Source of the DNA: Pseudomonas sp.
GTDB lineage: Bacteria > Pseudomonadota > Gammaproteobacteria > Pseudomonadales > Pseudomonadaceae
NCBI GenBank assembly: GCA_007713455.1
Contig: VMRT01000016.1
Location: 1 to 64,000 of the forward strand
Reading direction: 5' to 3'
Length of the DNA stretch: 64,000 nucleotides
This document shows, piece by piece, positions 1 through 7,382 of the stretch; the stretch's first letter is position 1; every line of letters begins with the position of its first letter. Below the pieces are notes generated by a model. That model was not told the origin of the DNA and searched no databases. It was given only the letters and a program-made list of their open reading frames with translations. The translations under genes and the position numbers were made by a program.

Positions 1-91
1 CCCACTCCGACTCATGGTCGTCCTGGTGCTCCACTACAAGCCGAACCGCCCGCTCACGGACTTCAGGGGAATACTTCGTCGATGATTTCAT
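1..91 (-). CDS. IS3-family transposase OrfA, N-terminal part
   Basis: About 30 codons are visible. They start at the ATG complementary to positions 89-91 and read MKSSTKYSPEVRERAVRLV and onward. This is the usual beginning of IS3-family OrfA proteins, where a short lead is followed by the helix-turn-helix DNA-binding region. The frame is open to the window edge. The rest of OrfA and all of OrfB, with the DDE catalytic domain, lie outside the window. Assignment rests on the N-terminal motif and the adjoining terminal inverted repeat. Confidence 0.75.
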   Translation of the reverse strand, partial: MKSSTKYSPEVRERAVRLVVEHQDDHESEW

Positions 92-141
92 GGCTCCATC
101 CTCTCAAGAGTTGGAGCCTCCGGGGAAGCCGGGGCGGTTCA
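1..141 (-). mobile_element. End of an IS3-family insertion sequence (partial, runs off the window)
   Basis: Read on the minus strand, the element begins at position 141 with the tip TGAACCGCCCCGG, a typical IS3-family end with terminal TG. The inverted repeat extends to about position 113. The transposase OrfA start codon lies 50 bases inside this tip. Only the left end is in the window, so the other end, the target duplication and the element's completeness cannot be judged. The insertion truncates the PNPase-like gene to its right. It is a different element from the complete one at 3432-4662, whose terminal repeat differs after the first bases. Confidence 0.75.
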
Positions 142-1325
142 AGGCATTCGCTAAGGCTCTGCTTGTCACCTCCCCTGGTGCTTTGTGGATAGAGGTGAAC
201 GGCGAAGCGACGATCACGAAATCCACTAGTTTTATCAAGCGGGGCTCTGTCGGCCCCAAGCGTAGCCACTGCCAGGGTCTCGCATTCACCGACTATGTGA
301 CGAGCCGAGCCATGCGACAGGGGAAGGGTGGAAGTTTTCAGTGTTCGCTCACGACTCTCTGAGGGTGAACGGCCATCTGCCCTTAAATGTCCGCCAAGGC
401 AACGCTCGCGCATGGCCGATTGCACACACATGTCGAAACAGAGGCTCACCGCCTCCGATCGATCTTCGGTGTCATCCAGGACGCACATGGCTATTTGTAC
501 GGCTTTGCGCAGACTTTGTAGGCGCCGTGCTTGTTGTACCGAATCGCTACTACTCAAGATTTCGAAGATGCCAGCCTTGGCTAGTGACCGAACGCGTCGG
601 TGCATTGGTGTCACCAGCGGCTTAGTGAAGGTATTTCCACTTCTTGGTTCGACTGGTGCGATACGTTTCTTTAATTCGTCGCTACAGGCCAAGAGTTCGC
701 CTTGGCAAAAATCGATTGCTTTGACCAACGTCGATTCAGATACCTCTAAGCCGTACCCGCGGGCCTGTGTAAGGTGACCGTCGGCGCTGCACACGTAGAG
801 ATCAAGCTGAGAATCGCGTAGCTGAGCAGCGCTCGGGTTAAGGAGGAATTCTCCAGCTATCAGCCCAACCCGGCCTAGGGCGGCGGGGTCGACCTTGAGT
901 TCGCTCGCGAGTGATATCGCCGTGGTGGCAGCAAGAAATGTCGCAAGCATCGGGTCGGCCCGCGAATCTCTTGTAATTATCTGTATATCGATCCTAGCGC
1001 ATGCCCCAAAGCTTGTTGGGAGGGAGCTGTAGAGAAGATCTTCGAGTGCCTGCTCGAGAGTGGTGTTAGCGGGGGATTGAAGGTCGTCTCGCTGATCTGC
1101 ACGCCGACGCATCTTGCCTCGGGCATAGTCTCGCTCTGTAAGCGTTACCTCAATGATGGGGCGGTCTAATTTGCCACCGGGCGTACGCGTTAGTAAGCAA
1201 TTTGCCAGAACCATAGTCTGGTCTGCGCAAAGCCTAACGGTGCTGCTATCAGGATCGCGGCCCCGATCCATCTCGATGGAGACGGAATGGCGGCCGAAGA
1301 AAAACGGCAGGGTATTCTGGTTCAT
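63..1325 (-). pseudogene. Divergent polynucleotide phosphorylase-like gene truncated by an IS
   Basis: The reading frame gives 420 residues, but the last 25 or so come from the insertion sequence, so native sequence covers about 142-1325. The first part resembles the first RNase PH-like domain of PNPase. It has an N-terminal FFFGRHSVSIEMDRGRD stretch, and later GRVGLIAGEFLLNPSAAQL followed by DSQLDLYV, matching the PNPase pattern of 'VGYIDGEYVLNPT..L..SQLDLVV'. Near residue 317 a second PH-like domain begins with a DGR motif and LPLSHGSARHIVGECETLAVATLG, like the 'LPRTHGSALFTRGETQAL' signature. It is then cut by the IS. The usual FFRR-loop region is absent and identity is clearly low, so this is a paralog and not the housekeeping pnp. 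KH and S1 domains are missing because of the truncation. The ATG at 1325 has GAGGA six bases upstream. Its former role is unknown. Confidence 0.7.
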
Positions 1326-1561
1326 AGGTGTCCTCGCTCTGGTACCTGGGAAGGGGTCCGGCGGGGTTTAACCTATGGCGTGGGTAGCTCCCACGTTAGC
1401 GAAAGGCTTACTGACATTTCTTGGCTGCCACTCTTATGCAGGTTGTGATCAAATTCTCGGCGCCGAAATGCTACCTCGTATGCCGCGCTAACTCAAATCG
1501 AAGGGACGAATGCATATGCCCCATGTATGCAGGAGGTCTTCATGACGAAGGGGGACATCTG

Positions 1562-2512
1562 ATGGTCAAAGCAGCCAAACGGCTTCTTGATAGGACTTCA
1601 AGGGCTCGATTGGCAACAGCCACAGCGCTCGTGCTTGTGTTGTTGTCGCTATATCAAGCTCGCATACATCATTTGGATGATCGTCTGTATTACTACATAT
1701 CGACCCACCCGCTGCTGCAGTCAGCCGACGCTGAATCTGTCAGCCTTGGGGACTACTCCGTGGTTGTAGAAGCGAAGGCTGTGGCAGGGGTCGACAACAA
1801 TCTGTCTGGACTCACCTTCGACCCGGACAGGAATCTGCTTTGGGCAGTCACGAATGGCCCAAACGAGCTTTTTGCACTGAATACCTCAGGTGAGGTAATT
1901 CAGCGTCATGCGCTGGATGGATTCCATGATGTCGAAGCAGTTTCCTATTTGGGTGATGGGCAACTCGTACTATCCGAGGAGCGCCGCCAGACCTTGGTCA
2001 TCGTAAATGCACCGCAACCTGGCGAAACCTTGGACCGGGCGGACTACAAAGGCCTGACCATTGATTACGGCGAAGGAGACAACGACGGCTACGAAGGCTT
2101 GGCCTATGACCTGAGCGGTGACCGCCTTTTCGTCGCTAAGGAGCGAAAGCCCATCCGCCTGCTGGAAATCACCGGGTTGCGAGCGAGCATGAGCGGGGAC
2201 TTTTCGTTAAATATCCAGGACCGTTCCGCTCTAGTGCGCGAGAAGGTATTCGCGACCGATCTCTCATCCGTCGTTTTTGATCAGCGCACCGGTCACCTCC
2301 TGCTGCTCAGTGATGAATCCAAGCTTTTGATCGAGATCGGTGATGACAGTGAAGTCGTGGGCTTTAGCTCGCTTGCCGCTGGGGCCGCTGGCTTGTTGCA
2401 AGACATTCCTCAGGCTGAAGGCGTGACTATCGATGCGAACGGCAGCATCTATGTCGTGAGCGAACCAAACCTCTTCTACAGTTTCGAAAGGTCTGTTTCG
2501 CAAAAGCCGTAG
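1562..2512 (+). CDS. SdiA-regulated (YjiK-like) beta-propeller protein
   Basis: This is a protein of 316 residues. It has a short basic N-terminus and then one hydrophobic segment (about residues 15-30), consistent with a membrane anchor or uncleaved signal. The rest resembles the SdiA-regulated/YjiK family, predicted to fold as a beta-propeller: 'LSGLTFDPDRNLLWAVTN', 'DVEAVSYLGDGQLVLSEER', 'DGYEGLAYD...LFVAKERKP' and a late 'QAEGVTIDANGSIYVVSEPN'. The start at 1562 is preferred over upstream ATGs because a purine-rich AGGGGGA precedes it and the hydrophobic anchor begins just after. The family's biochemical role is not settled. The MFS gene begins 13 bases downstream, so the two were probably co-transcribed. 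Base composition is lower in GC than the core genes to the right. Confidence 0.75.
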   Translation: MVKAAKRLLDRTSRARLATATALVLVLLSLYQARIHHLDDRLYYYISTHPLLQSADAESVSLGDYSVVVEAKAVAGVDNNLSGLTFDPDRNLLWAVTNGPNELFALNTSGEVIQRHALDGFHDVEAVSYLGDGQLVLSEERRQTLVIVNAPQPGETLDRADYKGLTIDYGEGDNDGYEGLAYDLSGDRLFVAKERKPIRLLEITGLRASMSGDFSLNIQDRSALVREKVFATDLSSVVFDQRTGHLLLLSDESKLLIEIGDDSEVVGFSSLAAGAAGLLQDIPQAEGVTIDANGSIYVVSEPNLFYSFERSVSQKP

Positions 2513-3493
2513 TAGAGGGGTTGCCGTGCTCAAATTGGCGCCACGCTTTGTCAGAGAAGCCCCAGCTCTGGCGTTCTTCTCGTTTCTTGCAACAGCTTCA
2601 TCAGGGTTCGGACAGACCTTTTTTGTCGGAGCCTTCGGTGAAAGCCTGCGCGAGGAATTTGGGCTTACACATTCAGGGTATGGGCTCTGTTATAGCGCCG
2701 CTACGCTTTGTGCCGCGGCGCTTTTGTTGAAATTCGGAGCACTTGTGGATCGGTGGGCGCTGCGCAGAATTACGAGCGCGGCGGTAATAATCCTAGCGGT
2801 CGGCTGTGTCGTGCTGGGGAGCGCTAGCTCCCTGGCGATGTTTATCATTGGTCTGTTACTGATTAGGTTCGGCGGGCAGGCGATGTTGCCGCATATCGCA
2901 ATATCCTCAGCAGGGCGATATTTCACCGCAGCACGGGGCAAAGCAATGGCATTGACCGCGGCTGGTTTTCCATTGTCTGAGGCTGTACTTCCAGCATTGG
3001 CAGTAGTGACAATCAGTTCGTTCGGCTGGCGGGCACCGTGGTACGCCAGTGCAGCGATTCTGTTGCTGGTACTGCTCCCTGTGTTCATACGGCTAACACG
3101 CGACGCCCCCGATCCGCGACAGTTGACGCACGGAGCCGCTGACGTTAACGGCGGTGCGACGCGTCGTGACGCTCTCCGCGACCGTGGTTTCTTCATGCTC
3201 CTGCCTGCCTCGATTGCCGCACCGTTCACCGTCACTGCGGTGTTCTTTCACCAGGCAGCCATCGTCGATCTGAAGCACTGGCCAGACGGCCTGTTTGCGC
3301 AAGCATTCGTCGGGTTTGCGGTTGGCCACCTGCTCAGCCTATTGGGCACAGGCTGGATGATCGACCGCCTTGGTGCGCAACGCTCGTTCCCTATCGTCCT
3401 CATTCCGCTTATTGCCGGCCTATTGGTGGTCTGAATCGCCCCTAGTTTCGTAGACACCTCCAGGCCTCATAATATGGCCTATTAGGAGGTGCC

Positions 3494-3772
3494 ATGAGCA
3501 ACCCGCGTTATCCCGAAGAATTCAAGATTGAAGCGGTCAAGCACATCACTGAACGCGGCTTGCGCGTTGCTGATGTAGCAGAGCGTCTAGGCGTGTCCGC
3601 GCACAGCCTGTACGCCTGGGTAAAGCGCTACAGCAAACCCCAAATACAGCGGCAGCAGGTAGATGATCAGCAGGCTGAGCTGCGTCGCTTGCGCGCGGAA
3701 CTCAAGCGGGTGACCGAAGAGCGAGACATCCTAAAAAAGGCCGCCGCGTACTTTGCCAAGGAGTCCGGCTGA
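3494..3772 (+). CDS. IS3-family transposase OrfA
   Basis: OrfA has 92 residues. An N-terminal helix-turn-helix (about 5-45, with RVADVAERLGVSAHSLYAWV) recognises the IS ends. A leucine-rich coiled coil follows (about 55-85), typical of OrfA dimerisation. AGGAGG lies just upstream of the ATG. Near the end, codons LKKA are written with A AAA AAG (3733-3739), the classic -1 ribosomal slippery heptamer. Shifting there joins OrfA to the OrfB frame to make the full OrfAB transposase. Unshifted OrfA usually acts as a regulator in this family. Confidence 0.92.
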   Translation: MSNPRYPEEFKIEAVKHITERGLRVADVAERLGVSAHSLYAWVKRYSKPQIQRQQVDDQQAELRRLRAELKRVTEERDILKKAAAYFAKESG

Positions 3773-3798
3773 AGTACGCCGTTATCAGCAAACTGTCG

Positions 3799-4644
3799 GT
3801 GGAGTACCCGGTACGGCGTCTCTGCCAGACCCTCCAGGTACATCCCAGCGGTTACTACGCCTGGCTGGCCGGGCCGAAATCCGCGCGTGCCAAGGAAGAT
3901 CAGCGTCTGCTCGGATTGATCAAGCATGCCTGGTTGGAAAGCGGCGGGGTCTACGGCTACCGCAAGATCCACGACGACCTGCGTGAGCTGGGCGAGTCCT
4001 GTGGCCGGCACCGTGTGGCTCGCCTGATGAGGAGAGAGGGGCTGCGCTCGCAGACCGGTTATCGCCGGCGCCCCGGGTACTACGGTGGCAAGCCGCCGGT
4101 GGCCTCGCCCAACCGTCTGGAGCGGCAGTTCAATGTCAGTGAACCGAACAAGGTCTGGGTCACCGACATCACTTACATCCGCACGTATGAGGGCTGGTTG
4201 TACTTGGCGGTGGTGCTGGATCTGTTTTCTCGCCAAGTGATCGGCTGGTCGATGAAGCCTCGGATGTGCAGCGATCTGGCCATCGATGCGTTGCTGATGG
4301 CGGTGTGGCGGCGCAAGCCCAAGCAGGAAGTGATGATCCATTCCGACCAGGGCAGCCAGTTCAGCAGCTCGGACTGGCAGAGTTTCCTCAAGGCCAACAA
4401 CCTGATCAGCAGCATGAGTCGACGCGGTAACTGTCACGACAACGCGGTCGCGGAAAGCTTTTTCCAGTTGCTGAAGCGGGAACGCATCCGACGGAAAACC
4501 TACGGAACCCGCGAAGAAGCCCGCAGTGATGTGTTCGATTACATCGAGATGTTCTATAACCCCAAGCGCCGGCACAGCAGCGCTATGCAGCTATCGCCAG
4601 TGGAGTTTGAAAAGCGCTATTTCCAGAGCTTGGAGAGTGTCTAG
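3799..4644 (+). CDS. IS3-family transposase OrfB (DDE integrase domain)
   Basis: The first ATG in this frame is at 3799, but the frame is open back to the slippery A6G at 3733. The functional protein is thus expected to be the OrfAB fusion 3494-4644. An HTH_21 type region (about 30-90, 'GGVYGYRKIHDDL') precedes the rve integrase core. The catalytic triad is visible: D in VTDITYIRT, D in HSDQGSQF, and E in NAVAESFFQLLKRE, with the usual K/R seven residues after E. The C-terminal 'YNPKRRHSSAMQLSPVEFE' is the standard IS3-family ending. No stop or frameshift breaks it, so the element may be active. Confidence 0.93.
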   Translation: MEYPVRRLCQTLQVHPSGYYAWLAGPKSARAKEDQRLLGLIKHAWLESGGVYGYRKIHDDLRELGESCGRHRVARLMRREGLRSQTGYRRRPGYYGGKPPVASPNRLERQFNVSEPNKVWVTDITYIRTYEGWLYLAVVLDLFSRQVIGWSMKPRMCSDLAIDALLMAVWRRKPKQEVMIHSDQGSQFSSSDWQSFLKANNLISSMSRRGNCHDNAVAESFFQLLKRERIRRKTYGTREEARSDVFDYIEMFYNPKRRHSSAMQLSPVEFEKRYFQSLESV

Positions 4645-4990
4645 GAAAGCTGGGGCGATTCAGTCGGCTTTGGAGAGTCGGCATTGACTCCCATCCTCGC
4701 GCTCACCCTCATTGGCTTGACCCAGGGCGGCGCAAACGCGACGGTAGGTGCTATCTGGCCCGAGCGATACGGCGTCCGGCACGTCGGCGCGATACGCTCG
4801 GTCGTTCAGTCCGTCATGGTCGTTTCGACGGCGGTGTCACCAATATTGGTTGGGTTCCTGCTGGACCAAGAGGTCTCGATCGTGGTCCTGGCAACGGTCC
4901 TGGCAGTGCTGATATTTGGCTCGTCGCTAATGGCGTGGCAGGCTGGTCCCTATGCAGCAACCCGCGCCGATTACCAAGGTGTCTAGGCAG

Positions 4991-5480
4991 GGATTAGTGA
5001 GGGCGCCGAACCAGGCCTCGTATAGTGCCGGCACTGTCCCGTCGGCAGCGACCGCGAAGATTGGTGACGCGTTGGCGCCCAGGGTCGGCGATGATCACCT
5101 TCTTGAACAGCCCCAGCAGAAACACGGTGATGCCTAGCGAGATGTTATCGATGCGCGGGCGAAAGGTGCTGCCGTCCTTGAACTGCTTGAGCATCTCGCC
5201 GTGGTGAGTGTTGGGGCCGGCGAGCAACTGCGGGAAGAAACTGATGAACAGGCAGTAATTGACGAAGTCGTGCTCGCTCACTTCGCCGTCATGGGCGTCG
5301 ATTAGATAGGCGATCTGCTGGAAGGTGAAGAATGGAATCGCCAGCGGCTGGATAATGTCGCCCATTGATCAGCCCAGCCGGAAGAGTTATCGAGCGAGCC
5401 GAACAGCAAGCCTGTGTACTTGTACCAGTCGATCGGCAGCTGAGACAGGAGCGTTGGCGTGAAGGGAGATGGGCGGCACG
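4991..5480 (-). pseudogene. Decayed fragment of an MBOAT (AlgI-like) O-acyltransferase gene
   Basis: The minus strand encodes pieces highly similar to the middle of the intact MBOAT protein at 11224-12762: YKYTGLLFGSLD, then FFTFQQIAYLIDAHDGEV, CLFISFFPQL, THHGEML and VFLLGLFKKVIIAD. At least two frameshifts are visible. One follows the LFGSLD segment, near 5370. A one-base loss follows VIIAD, near 5090; past it the other frame continues as LGANASPIFAVAADGTVPAL, again matching the intact gene. Only about 145 codons remain, and both the N-terminus and the histidine-bearing C-terminal half are missing. It begins just after the MFS stop codon, so one edge is a recombination junction. Confidence 0.85.
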
Positions 5481-5669
5481 CGACGAGTTTTAGAAACAAG
5501 CTTGCAGACAGCGATGACCATACGTCAGAGCGCAGCTCACGGCCAAAGCGGACTTAACGTGAACCATTCTGTGCCAGCAATTTTGGATCTGAGGAGCTCT
5601 TTACCTCTTCAGATAAGCGTGCCTACGACCGCTTTCAGGTGCGGCCGGGTAAGCAGGGGAAGTCTTGAT

Positions 5670-7382
5670 TCACAGGAAAGGGCAGGGATCGCGCTTCGGA
5701 GTCACAATGGTGGTCCGACGTATCGCTCGAGTCACGCCCACCCGCAGTACTAAAAGATCCTGGGCGCAAATTTTGGGATTCTGCGAGGCTTTGGCAATGC
5801 GCTGGTAAAGGCCGTCGTAGATGATGACCTCGTCGAACTCCTTTCCTTTGGACTTATGTATCGTCATTAGGTGGATGCCACGCCAGTCCTTTTGAGCTGC
5901 AGCGAAATGCTCCTGCTTCAAGGCACTCCGGACTGCCTCTTCAGCACCCATGTACTCTCCCTGGGCACGCCACAACGCGCCCAAATTGGTTCGCAATACT
6001 GAGCCTCGGTGCAGCAGTCGTAGGTAGCGAGCATCTGTTGCTACTTGCTTCAAGGCTTTCGCAGTGGACGATGCCAACAGGCCGCGCAGGTGTAACCAGT
6101 CTTCCGCGGGGTCGCCCGTTAATTGCAGTTGCTGCCGCAATTCTGAGATGCGCTGAACTTCGCTGACAATCAACAGGCGCTTGGAGCCGCGGATCTTTCC
6201 CGAGGAGAGGAACCCGCTAAGAGCACCCGCCAGGTCAAGCTCAGTCTGTGGGGTAGGCCTGCTACCGCGCCGCCCGCGAATATGCGAGTGAAGTGCGCCG
6301 AGCATGCGGCTCGCCACATCGCCAGCGGTACCTCCCTCCAGTAACGTGGCGATAACGCCAGCGGCTAGTGCCGGCGGTTCAGCATCCATTGCGACGTCGT
6401 GATGTAGCTCTGGCAGACCATCAGCTGCAGAAGAAAGGTAGTCAGAAAACTCGAGCATCAGCCGCCTGGATGGCACCAGGATCGCGATCGATTTGTCAGG
6501 TACTTTTTTGAGGCGATCCAGCGCCGAGAACACCGCGGCCTTGGCGGTGAAGTGCAGGCTCTTGCCATACATGAAGTCGTAACGCGTGATTTTGACCTGC
6601 TGGTAGGCTTTGCCCTTGTTTGCGCCAGTGAGTAGGTCATTCCCATAGGTCGTGATATCGGTACCGCTGCTGCGATGGTTTTCGCCCGCGAAATCGAAAT
6701 GGGCGGCGCCGAAGTTCTCCAGAAAGTCTCCCACCCGCTTGGGATCAGCACCTCGAAACTCATAGATCCGCTGTTCGGGATCGGCCAGTGCAATGAGGCG
6801 ACTGCGCTTTCCCAGCTGCTGGATCAGCGCCCATTCATCACTGTTTGTGTCCTGAAACTCGTCGAGGATGATGATGGGATAGGTGTCGGAGAAGATGGCG
6901 CCTAACCGATCACTGCGGCTGAGCAGTTCGCTGGCCAAACTTGCGAACAAGTCGAAATGCAGCCGGCCCTCCTGCTCAAAAAGGCGTCGCTTCTCATTTT
7001 CGTGCTGGGCCTTATCGATATCTGCCAAATGCGCTGCTGCTTCGGGCGGTGGCAGAAGCTGCAGGTTCGGTCTGCCATTCAACAGATAGGCATGGCTTCG
7101 GAGAATACTCCATGCGAAACCGTGGTACGTGCTGACCTCTAGTTGCTTCAGATCCTCGCGAGAGATTAGCTCAGAAGCCTTTTCGATGATGCGCGCTACG
7201 GTAGGCCTGGCGAAGCTCAAGAAGAGGATCTTCTGGCCTGGCTTGAGTATTCCTGAGCGAATCTCGTCACGAGCTTTGACCAGCGCGACGTGTGTTTTGC
7301 CGGCACCAGGACCACCTAGCGCCAGGGCGTGGCTGGCGCACTTCAGGAAGTCGCGCTTCTGATCGCTCCACACTTCCGTCAT
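5670..7382 (-). CDS. UvrD/Rep-like superfamily 1 helicase of an OLD-helicase (Gabija-like) pair
   Basis: This is a protein of 570 residues. SF1A helicase motifs appear in order: Walker A GGPGAGKTH (about 23-31), Walker B with the Q-D signature IIILDEFQDTN, motif III-like LIALADPEQRIYEFRGADP, motif V MTIHKSKGKEFDEVIIYDG and motif VI VGVTRAIRRTTIV near the C-terminus. It is shorter than housekeeping UvrD/Rep (about 670-720) and near the size of GajB-type helicases. Its ATG overlaps the TGA of the upstream OLD-family gene by four bases (ATGA at 7379-7382), so the two are translationally coupled. In Gabija the helicase is thought to sense or process DNA for the nuclease partner. Assignment to Gabija rather than another class 2 OLD module is inference. 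Confidence 0.82.
   Translation of the reverse strand: MTEVWSDQKRDFLKCASHALALGGPGAGKTHVALVKARDEIRSGILKPGQKILFLSFARPTVARIIEKASELISREDLKQLEVSTYHGFAWSILRSHAYLLNGRPNLQLLPPPEAAAHLADIDKAQHENEKRRLFEQEGRLHFDLFASLASELLSRSDRLGAIFSDTYPIIILDEFQDTNSDEWALIQQLGKRSRLIALADPEQRIYEFRGADPKRVGDFLENFGAAHFDFAGENHRSSGTDITTYGNDLLTGANKGKAYQQVKITRYDFMYGKSLHFTAKAAVFSALDRLKKVPDKSIAILVPSRRLMLEFSDYLSSAADGLPELHHDVAMDAEPPALAAGVIATLLEGGTAGDVASRMLGALHSHIRGRRGSRPTPQTELDLAGALSGFLSSGKIRGSKRLLIVSEVQRISELRQQLQLTGDPAEDWLHLRGLLASSTAKALKQVATDARYLRLLHRGSVLRTNLGALWRAQGEYMGAEEAVRSALKQEHFAAAQKDWRGIHLMTIHKSKGKEFDEVIIYDGLYQRIAKASQNPKICAQDLLVLRVGVTRAIRRTTIVTPKRDPCPFL

Larger units (their letters stand above)
3432..4662 (+). mobile_element. 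Complete IS3-family insertion sequence (1231 bp)
   Basis: The left end (3432 onward) and the complement of the right end (4662 backward) share the tip TGAATCGCCCC and continue with strong similarity for about 28 bases, ending in the TAGACAC block. The element is flanked by GTC on both sides (3429-3431 and 4663-4665), the 3-bp target duplication expected of many IS3-family elements. Inside are overlapping OrfA and OrfB frames with a slippery A6G between them. All parts needed for transposition appear intact. It sits inside the MFS transporter gene in the same orientation. Confidence 0.93.
2526..4986 (+). pseudogene. MFS transporter gene interrupted by an IS3-family element
   Basis: The gene starts at GTG 2526 with AGAGGGG seven bases upstream. 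It encodes a major facilitator with successive hydrophobic segments and the loop-2/3 motif 'KFGALVDRWALRR'. Codons 1-302 end at GTC 3429-3431, where the insertion sequence begins, and translation stops at the TGA in the IS tip (3432-3434). Removing 3432-4662 and one GTC copy joins the frame exactly to 4666-4986. This restores about 408 residues, a normal MFS length, with no other defect. The insertion therefore looks recent. Function is probably lost because the last three or so membrane helices are cut off. The substrate cannot be told. It follows the YjiK-like gene by 13 bases. Confidence 0.85.
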
